Source of the DNA: Denitromonas sp. | GTDB taxonomy: Bacteria > Pseudomonadota > Gammaproteobacteria > Burkholderiales > Rhodocyclaceae | Reading direction: 5' to 3' | NCBI RefSeq assembly: GCF_034676725.1 | Contig: NZ_JAUCBR010000004.1 | Coordinates: 3,314,001-3,378,000 of the forward strand | Length of the DNA: 64,000 bases | Shown: positions 58,585 to 64,000 of the stretch, piece after piece | How positions within the stretch are numbered: position 1 is the stretch's first letter | Layout of the letters: each line of letters begins with the position of its first letter | Translations under genes and position numbers: made by a program | Notes under the pieces: model-generated | The model's database searches: none | What the model saw: only the letters and a program-made list of their open reading frames with translations | Told to the model about the DNA's origin: nothing

Positions 58585-59892
58585 ATGAGCAAGACGCCCA
58601 ATCTCAAGGTGGCAGAGCCGATCGGTGATTTGCAGGGCGCCGCCCGCGCCGACGCCGCCGCCTTGCGGGCGGTCCGCAAGTCGCACAAGCTGTCGGATGT
58701 CTGCTACGACATCCGCGGCCCTGTCCTGCAGCGTGCCAAGCAGATGGAGGACGAGGGGCATCGCGTCACCAAGCTGAACATCGGCAACCTGGCGCACTTC
58801 GGCTTTGAAGCGCCGGAAGAAATCGTGGTCGACGTGATCCACAACCTGCGCGATGCCGCCGGCTATTCGGATTCCAAGGGCCTGTTCTCGGCGCGCAAGG
58901 CGGTGATGCACTACACCCAGCAGAAGAAGATCGCCGGGGTGGGCATCGAGGACATCTACATCGGCAACGGCGCCTCCGAGCTGATCGTCATGTCGATGCA
59001 GGCGCTGCTCAACAATGGCGACGAAGTGCTGGTGCCGGCACCGGACTACCCGCTGTGGACCGCGGCGGTCAGCCTCGGCGGCGGGGCGCCGGTGCATTAT
59101 GTGTGCGACGAGCAGGCCGGCTGGCTGCCCGATCTTGACGACATCCGTCGCAAGCTCACGCCCAACACCCGCGCCATCGTCATCATCAACCCCAATAACC
59201 CGACCGGTGCGCTGTATCCGGCGGAGTTCCTGCGCGAGCTGATCGAGATCGCCCGTCAGCACCAGCTGATCGTGTTTGCCGACGAGATCTACGACAAGGT
59301 GCTGTACGACGGCGAAACCCACACCTCGATCGCCTCGCTGGCCGAGGACGTGCTGTGCGTCACCTTCAACGGCCTGTCGAAAAACTATCGCGCCTGCGGC
59401 TATCGCGCCGGCTGGATGATTGTCTCGGGCGAGAAGCGTCATGCGCGTGACTATATCGAGGGCCTCGACATGCTCGCCTCGATGCGCCTGTGTGCCAACG
59501 TGCCGGCGCAGTGGGGTATCCAGACCGCGCTGGGTGGCTACCAGAGCATCGAAGAGCTGATCGCACCCGAGGGCCGGCTGACCCGCCAGCGCGACCTGGC
59601 CTACGATCTGATCACCCAGATCCCGGGCGTGAGCTGCGTCAAGCCCAAGGCGGCGCTGTACCTGTTCCCGAAGCTCGACCTGAAGATGTACCCGATCGAG
59701 GACGACCAGCAGTTCATTCTCAAGCTGCTCGAAGCCGAGAAGGTCCTGCTGGTGCAAGGCAGCGGCTTCAACTGGCACCAGCCTGACCACTTCCGGCTGG
59801 TGTTCCTGCCGCACGAAGAAGACCTGCGCGATGCGGTCGGCCGGGTGGCGCGCTTCCTCGACAGCTACCGCAAGGGGCTCCATCGCAGCTGA
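58585..59892 (+). CDS. alaA: Alanine-synthesising aminotransferase AlaA
   Basis: PLP-dependent class I aminotransferase that makes alanine from pyruvate and glutamate. Long stretches match E. coli AlaA: LSDVCYDIRGPVLQRAKQME, GYSDSKGLFSARKAVM, DIYIGNGASELIV, VLVPAPDYPLWTAAVSL and INPNNPTGALY. The PLP Lys lies in TFNGLSKNYR, and the C-terminal GSGFNWHQPDHFRLVFLP carries the substrate Arg. About 28 extra N-terminal residues precede the shared region. The start is ATG 58585 or the adjacent ATG 58582, behind AGGGGA. It lies upstream of hom and thrC on the same strand. Confidence 0.93.
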   Translation: MSKTPNLKVAEPIGDLQGAARADAAALRAVRKSHKLSDVCYDIRGPVLQRAKQMEDEGHRVTKLNIGNLAHFGFEAPEEIVVDVIHNLRDAAGYSDSKGLFSARKAVMHYTQQKKIAGVGIEDIYIGNGASELIVMSMQALLNNGDEVLVPAPDYPLWTAAVSLGGGAPVHYVCDEQAGWLPDLDDIRRKLTPNTRAIVIINPNNPTGALYPAEFLRELIEIARQHQLIVFADEIYDKVLYDGETHTSIASLAEDVLCVTFNGLSKNYRACGYRAGWMIVSGEKRHARDYIEGLDMLASMRLCANVPAQWGIQTALGGYQSIEELIAPEGRLTRQRDLAYDLITQIPGVSCVKPKAALYLFPKLDLKMYPIEDDQQFILKLLEAEKVLLVQGSGFNWHQPDHFRLVFLPHEEDLRDAVGRVARFLDSYRKGLHRS

Positions 59893-59918
59893 TGGCCCGC
59901 CGCGTCTGATTTGAATCG

Positions 59919-59981
59919 CGCGGTCACCACGGTCGTCCGGCTGTGGTGGCCGCGCTCATGTTCCCCTGCGTTGCGCAGGGG
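59919..59981 (+). promoter_or_regulatory. Two consecutive hairpins in the hom leader
   Basis: First stem 59919-59930 with 59943-59954 (eleven Watson-Crick pairs and one G-T). Second stem 59963-59970 with 59974-59981 (CCCCTGCG, TTG loop, CGCAGGGG). A 14-codon frame from ATG 59958 to TGA 60002 covers the second hairpin and ends Thr-Thr-Leu-Tyr. This might be an attenuator for the threonine genes, but neither a terminator T-run nor a strong ribosome site is visible. Confidence 0.35.
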
Positions 59982-60020
59982 GTGTTGACCACGTTGTACT
60001 GACTTCAAGAAATCACTGCG

Positions 60021-61334
60021 ATGAAACCGATCAATGTTGGCCTGCTGGGCATCGGCACTGTTGGCGGCGGCACCTGGACCGTCCTTACCCGTAACGCTGA
60101 GGAGATTACCCGCCGTGCGGGGCGCCCGATCAGCATTACCACCGTGGCGGACCGCAACATCGAGCGTGCTCAGGCGATGACGCAGGGCAAGGCCAAGGTC
60201 GTGGACGACGCCTTCGCGGTGGTGCGCGACCCCGAGATCGATATCATCGTCGAGCTGATCGGCGGCTGTACCGTCGCCAAGGACCTGGTGCTGGCGGCGA
60301 TCGAGAACGGCAAGCATGTGGTCACCGCCAACAAGGCGCTGGTTGCCACGCACGGCAACGAGATCTTCGCCGCGGCCCAGAAAAAGGGCGTGATGGTGGC
60401 CTTCGAGGCCGCCGTGGCCGGGGGCATCCCGATCATCAAGGCGCTGCGCGAAGGCCTCACCGCCAACCGCATCCAGTGGCTGGCCGGCATCATCAACGGC
60501 ACCACCAACTTCATCCTCTCCGAGATGCGCGACAAGGGCCTGCCCTTCGACGCCGTGCTCAAGGAAGCCCAGGCGCTCGGCTATGCCGAGGCGGATCCGA
60601 CCTTCGACATCGAGGGCAACGACGCTGCCCACAAGGCCACCATCATGGCCTCGATCGCCTTCGGCATCCCGATGCAGTACGAGCGCGCCCATATTGAGGG
60701 CATCACCAAGCTGCAGGCCACCGACATCGCCTATGCCGAGCAACTGGGCTATCGCATCAAGCTGCTGGGCATTGCCCGCATGCGTGAAGACGGGGTCGAA
60801 CTGCGTGTGCACCCGACCCTGATCCCGGCGCGCTGCCTGCTGGCCAACGTCGAGGGCGCCATGAATGCCGTGCTGGTGCAGTGCGATGCCGTCGGCCCGA
60901 CGCTCTACTACGGCAAGGGTGCCGGCGACGAGCCGACCGCCAGCGCGGTGATCGCCGACCTCGTCGACGTTACCCGCATGCACACGGCCGACCCCGAGCA
61001 CCGCGTGCCGCACCTGGCCTTCCAGCCCGACCAGCTGGTCGACCTCAAGGTGCTGCCGGTGTCCGAAAGCCGCGGTGGTTACTACATGCGCATGCGTGTC
61101 GACGACAAGCCGGGCGTGCTGGCCGACATCACCCGCATCCTGGCCGACAACGCCATCTCCATCGACGCGCTGATCCAGAAAGAGCCGCGCGAAGGCGAGT
61201 CGCAGGCCGACATCATCCTGCTCACCCACGAGACGGTTGAAAAGTACGCCGACGCCGCCATCGCCAAGATCGAAGCGCTGCCCGTGGTGTCCGCCCCGGT
61301 CACCCGTCTGCGCATCGAACAGCTCGATCGTTAA
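60021..61334 (+). CDS. hom: Homoserine dehydrogenase
   Basis: Reduces aspartate semialdehyde to homoserine for threonine and methionine synthesis. The 437-residue monofunctional enzyme has an NAD(P) site (GLLGIGTVGGGTWTVL), GGCTVAKDLVLAAIENGK, the catalytic Lys region HVVTANKALVATHG, AGIINGTTNFILSEM and GYAEADPTFDIEGNDAAHK. A C-terminal ACT domain (about 350-430, GGYYMRMRVDDKPGVLADIT) is the usual site of threonine feedback inhibition. It precedes thrC by 52 bases, an operon-like arrangement. Confidence 0.95.
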   Translation: MKPINVGLLGIGTVGGGTWTVLTRNAEEITRRAGRPISITTVADRNIERAQAMTQGKAKVVDDAFAVVRDPEIDIIVELIGGCTVAKDLVLAAIENGKHVVTANKALVATHGNEIFAAAQKKGVMVAFEAAVAGGIPIIKALREGLTANRIQWLAGIINGTTNFILSEMRDKGLPFDAVLKEAQALGYAEADPTFDIEGNDAAHKATIMASIAFGIPMQYERAHIEGITKLQATDIAYAEQLGYRIKLLGIARMREDGVELRVHPTLIPARCLLANVEGAMNAVLVQCDAVGPTLYYGKGAGDEPTASAVIADLVDVTRMHTADPEHRVPHLAFQPDQLVDLKVLPVSESRGGYYMRMRVDDKPGVLADITRILADNAISIDALIQKEPREGESQADIILLTHETVEKYADAAIAKIEALPVVSAPVTRLRIEQLDR

Positions 61335-61386
61335 CTCCTGCCCCCCGGCGGGCGGCCATAGTGCCGCCCGCCCTCTGGTGAAGCTC

Positions 61387-62844
61387 ATGCGTTATCTCTC
61401 TACCCGCGGGCAGGCGCCCGATCAACAGTTTTGCGACATCCTGCTCGGCGGCCTGGCGCCCGACGGCGGCCTGTACCTGCCCGAAACCTATCCCACCGTC
61501 AGCGCGGCCGACCTGGCGCGCTGGCGCACGCTGCCCTACGCCGATCTGGCCTTCGAGATCCTCTCGCGCTTCATCGACGACATTCCCGCCGACGACCTGC
61601 GCGCGATCTGCCGCAAGACCTACACCGCCGAGGTGTATGGCAACACCCGCGCCGGCAGCGATGCGACCGCCATCACGCCGGTGACCTGGCTGGAGGCGGG
61701 TGAGGGCCCCGATCACAAGGGGGGCCTGGCCTTGCTGGAGCTGTCCAACGGGCCGACGCTGGCCTTCAAGGACATGGCCATGCAGTTGCTCGGCAACCTG
61801 TTCGAGTATGTGCTCGAGCAGCGTGGTGAGCAGACCAACATTCTCGGCGCCACCTCGGGTGACACCGGCTCGGCCGCCGAATACGCCATGCGCGGCAAGC
61901 ACAACGTGCGGGTGTTCATGCTCTCGCCACATGGCCGCATGAGCGCCTTCCAGCGCGCGCAGATGTATTCGCTGCAGGACGACAACATCTTCAACATCGC
62001 CGTCAAGGGCATGTTCGACGACGCGCAGGACATCGTCAAAGCGGTGTCGAATGACCACGCCTTCAAGGCGAAGTACAAGATCGGTGCGGTCAACTCGATC
62101 AACTGGGGCCGTGTCGCTGCGCAGATCGTGTACTACTTTGCCGGCTACTTCGGCGCCACGACCCGCGACGACCAGCAGGTCGACATGGCCGTGCCCTCGG
62201 GCAACTTCGGTAACATCTGCGCCGGCCACATCGCCCGCATGATGGGCCTGCCGATCCGCCGCCTGATCTGCGCCACCAACGAAAACGATGTGCTCGACGA
62301 GTTCTTCCGCACCGGCGTGTACCGCCCGCGCAGCTCGGCCGAGACCCATGTCACCTCCAGCCCGTCGATGGACATCTCCAAGGCCTCGAACTTCGAGCGC
62401 TTCGTGTTCGACCTGGTCGGGCGCGACGCCGACGTGGTGCGCGGGCTGTGGCAGCAGCTCGAGACGACCGGTAGCTTCGACCTCAACCAGACGCCGTATC
62501 GCGACCGCCTGCCGGCCTTCGGCTTTGTCTCGGGCAGCAGCTCGCACGCCGACCGCCTCGACACCATCCGGGCCACCAAGGCGGCGTATGGTGTGGTGGT
62601 CGACACCCACACCGCCGATGGTCTCAAGGTCGCGGCCAGCTATCGTGATGCCGATGTGCCGGTGCTGGTGCTCGAGACGGCCCAGGCGGTCAAGTTCGAA
62701 GAGACTATTCGCGAGGCGCTGGGCGAAGAGCCGCCGCGGCCCGACGGCTTTGCGCATCTCGAAAGCCTGCCTCAGCGCTGCGAAGTGATGGCGGTCGATG
62801 TGGCGGCGGTGAAAGACTTCATCCGCGCGCACGTGGACCACTGA
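61387..62844 (+). CDS. thrC: Threonine synthase
   Basis: PLP enzyme that converts phosphohomoserine to threonine. 485 residues, the longer class of threonine synthase. It starts MRYLSTRGQAPDQQFCDILL, a typical ThrC N-terminus. The PLP-binding Lys is in LAFKDMAMQLLGNLFEY, the phosphate-binding loop in GATSGDTGSAAEYAMRGK, and AVPSGNFGNICAGHIARMMG follows. The ATG at 61387 is preferred by this match. No thrB is visible, so homoserine kinase must be encoded elsewhere. Confidence 0.95.
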   Translation: MRYLSTRGQAPDQQFCDILLGGLAPDGGLYLPETYPTVSAADLARWRTLPYADLAFEILSRFIDDIPADDLRAICRKTYTAEVYGNTRAGSDATAITPVTWLEAGEGPDHKGGLALLELSNGPTLAFKDMAMQLLGNLFEYVLEQRGEQTNILGATSGDTGSAAEYAMRGKHNVRVFMLSPHGRMSAFQRAQMYSLQDDNIFNIAVKGMFDDAQDIVKAVSNDHAFKAKYKIGAVNSINWGRVAAQIVYYFAGYFGATTRDDQQVDMAVPSGNFGNICAGHIARMMGLPIRRLICATNENDVLDEFFRTGVYRPRSSAETHVTSSPSMDISKASNFERFVFDLVGRDADVVRGLWQQLETTGSFDLNQTPYRDRLPAFGFVSGSSSHADRLDTIRATKAAYGVVVDTHTADGLKVAASYRDADVPVLVLETAQAVKFEETIREALGEEPPRPDGFAHLESLPQRCEVMAVDVAAVKDFIRAHVDH

Positions 62845-62846
62845 GC

Positions 62847-63476
62847 GTGGTGGACGACGACCCGAAAAGCTTCTGGAACCAGCGCTTCTCGGCGGCGGGC
62901 GAGGCCTTCGTGTTCGGGCGCGACCCCAATGATTTCCTCGCCCGCGAATCGGGGCGACTGCTCCCCGGCAGCCAGGTGCTGTCGGTGGCCGACGGCGAGG
63001 GGCGCAACGGCGTGTTCCTGGCCGAGGCCGGGCACCAGGTGGACGCGCTGGAATTTGCCCCGGCGGCAGTGGCCAAGAGTCGGCGGCTGGCGCAGGAGCG
63101 CGGCGTGGCGATCAACCTGATCGAGGCCGATGTGTTCGACTGGTCCTGGCCAGCAGCTGCCTATGATGCAGTGGTCGCCATCTTCATCCAGTTCGCCCCG
63201 CCGGGCCGGCGCCAGGTCTTATTCGAGCGCATGCTGCAGGCCCTCAAGCCCGGCGGACTGCTGCTGTTGCAGGGCTACACGCCGAAGCAGCTCGAGTACG
63301 CCACGGGTGGCCCGTCGGCGGTCGAGAACCTCTACACCGAGGCGATGCTGCTCGAGGCCTTTTCGGGGCACGACATATTGCTGCTGCGCACCCATGAGTC
63401 GGTGATCGACGAGGGGGCGGGGCACCGAGGCATGTCGGCGCTGGTCGATGTGGTGGTGCAGCGCATCGCCGACTGA
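62847..63476 (+). CDS. Class I SAM-dependent methyltransferase (TehB-like)
   Basis: A 209-residue methyltransferase: FWNQRFSAAGEAFVFGRDPN at the N-terminus, SAM motif I in VLSVADGEGRNGVFLAEAGH, acidic loop VDALEFAPAAVAKS, and AVVAIFIQFAPPGRRQ with LKPGGLLLLQGYTPKQL. It resembles tellurite/thiopurine-type methyltransferases. It starts at GTG 62847, two bases after the thrC stop, so it is probably translated from the same message. Substrate unknown. A strong terminator follows. Confidence 0.87.
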   Translation: MVDDDPKSFWNQRFSAAGEAFVFGRDPNDFLARESGRLLPGSQVLSVADGEGRNGVFLAEAGHQVDALEFAPAAVAKSRRLAQERGVAINLIEADVFDWSWPAAAYDAVVAIFIQFAPPGRRQVLFERMLQALKPGGLLLLQGYTPKQLEYATGGPSAVENLYTEAMLLEAFSGHDILLLRTHESVIDEGAGHRGMSALVDVVVQRIAD

Positions 63477-63498
63477 CGGCCCCGGTGGTGGTTAACGT

Positions 63499-63533
63499 CA
63501 AAGGGCACCCGCGGGTGCCCTTTGTGTTTTTTT
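63499..63533 (+). terminator. Intrinsic terminator after the methyltransferase gene
   Basis: A perfect 26-base palindrome (arms CAAAGGGCACCCG and its complement, 63499-63524), followed by TG and seven T residues. It ends the alaA/hom/thrC/methyltransferase strand. Confidence 0.9.
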
Positions 63534-63545
63534 GCCGGTCTTGCG

Positions 63546-63683
63546 CTAGAGATACATCACCGCGGGGAACACGGTGATGGCCACCACATACAGCAGCCAT
63601 TCGAGATTCCGTCGCGCCAGGAAGCCGGTGAAGTGCAGCACCAGCACGGCGATCGCGAAGATGTAGTAGAGCGCAAACAGCAT
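63546..63683 (-). CDS. 45-residue membrane microprotein
   Basis: A short open frame with a good ribosome site (AGGAG six bases before ATG 63683). The product has two hydrophobic stretches, MLFALYYIFAIAVLVLHF and LEWLLYVVAITVFPAVMYL, separated by the basic turn TGFLARRN, so it should be a helical hairpin in the membrane. No family is recognised. It begins 30 bases past the nadC stop on the same strand, so it may be co-transcribed with nadC. Confidence 0.65.
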   Translation of the reverse strand: MLFALYYIFAIAVLVLHFTGFLARRNLEWLLYVVAITVFPAVMYL

Positions 63684-63713
63684 GCAGGTCTCCTGATCGG
63701 CCGCGCAGGCGGC

Positions 63714-64000
63714 TCAGTCTTCGATATGGCGCAGCGACAGGTCGATGGCGCGCACGTCCTTGGTCAGACCGCCGATCGAGATGCGGTTCGACGCCGGTCT
63801 CGGCAATGGCGCGGACGCGATCGAGGCTGACGCCCCCCGAGGCTTCAAGCTCGGCCTTGCCGTCGGTCAGCCGGACCGCTTCGGCCATCTGGTCCAGCGT
63901 CATGTTGTCGAGCAGGATCATGCGCGCGCCGGCGTCGAGCGCCGCGCCAAGCTGTTCCAGCGTCTCGACTTCGATCTCGATGAACACGTTGGACGGCGCG
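63714..64000 (-). pseudogene. nadC: Nicotinate-nucleotide pyrophosphorylase, 3' part, with frameshift
   Basis: Converts quinolinate and PRPP to nicotinate mononucleotide. From the window edge the frame reads MILLDNMTLDQMAEAVRLTD and ELEASGGVSLDRVRAIAETG, a clear NadC C-terminus. At 63786-63788 one extra base (TT on the plus strand where one T is expected) shifts the frame. With that base removed, GVDRISIGGLTKDVRAIDL and LRHIED then a stop at 63714 follow, the expected NadC end. As written, translation instead runs on out of frame. It is either a sequencing error or a real lesion in the last 25 codons, which include active-site glycines. The N-terminal part is outside the window. Confidence 0.85.

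Noticed and set aside
1..64000. tRNA, rRNA, prophage or transposase genes
   Set aside because: Gaps were read on both strands and none showed a cloverleaf, rRNA motifs, integrase or transposase residues.

Overview
The window is GC-rich, gene-dense chromosomal DNA from a heterotrophic Gram-negative bacterium. Its gene content fits a betaproteobacterium of the Rhodocyclales type (Azoarcus, Thauera or Denitromonas relatives): pst and polyphosphate genes, an Mla-like lipid transporter, an ETF and acyl-CoA dehydrogenase cluster, an acetate-type symporter with its DUF4212 subunit, and many PAS and c-di-GMP signalling proteins. The taxonomic guess is inference. I saw no rRNA, tRNA, CRISPR array, prophage or transposase gene.

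Left part (1-16.9 kb): a gabD-like dehydrogenase fragment carries an in-frame stop. Next come pstSCAB behind a probable Pho box, then divergent ppk and ppx, so phosphate uptake and polyphosphate turnover sit together, without phoU. A four-gene MlaE/MlaF/MlaD/lipoprotein operon follows. A 0.24-kb palindromic repeat has landed exactly at its first gene junction. An acyl-CoA ligase, an ECHDC3-like crotonase homologue and a TatD hydrolase complete this part.

Middle (16.9-36.5 kb): a TetR regulator faces etfBA, a CbiM-like membrane protein and an acyl-CoA dehydrogenase. Three 18-bp palindromes lie between regulator and etfB, and a near-identical copy lies 2.3 kb away, upstream of the crotonase gene. 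A Fur-type divergent promoter serves an orphan ferric-iron binding protein and a DUF2325 protein. Then come an NlpC/P60 peptidase, a DUF2726 protein, an exonuclease homologue that has lost two metal-binding Asp residues, a cNMP/CBS/nucleotidyltransferase protein, a four-CBS sensor kinase and an NAD(P)HX repair enzyme. A tightly overlapping operon runs folE, DUF1615 lipoprotein, histone-deacetylase-like protein, NYN/LOTUS protein, DUF429.

Right part (36.5-64 kb): a DUF4212/sodium:solute symporter pair and a TctDE-like two-component pair. Then a three-gene signalling operon with stop/start overlaps: a large CBS-multiPAS-GAF histidine kinase, an Rcp1-like response regulator, and a REC-LOV-PAS-GGDEF-EAL protein that is a strong candidate blue-light c-di-GMP enzyme. 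Envelope proteins follow, one with a 12-bp repeat tract coding for a Pro/Ala/Thr linker, then thioredoxin-like, METTL25-like, DEAD-box helicase, PhoH, peroxiredoxin and Mth938-like genes. The end holds alaA, hom, thrC, a methyltransferase, a 45-residue membrane microprotein and the 3' end of nadC with a frameshift.
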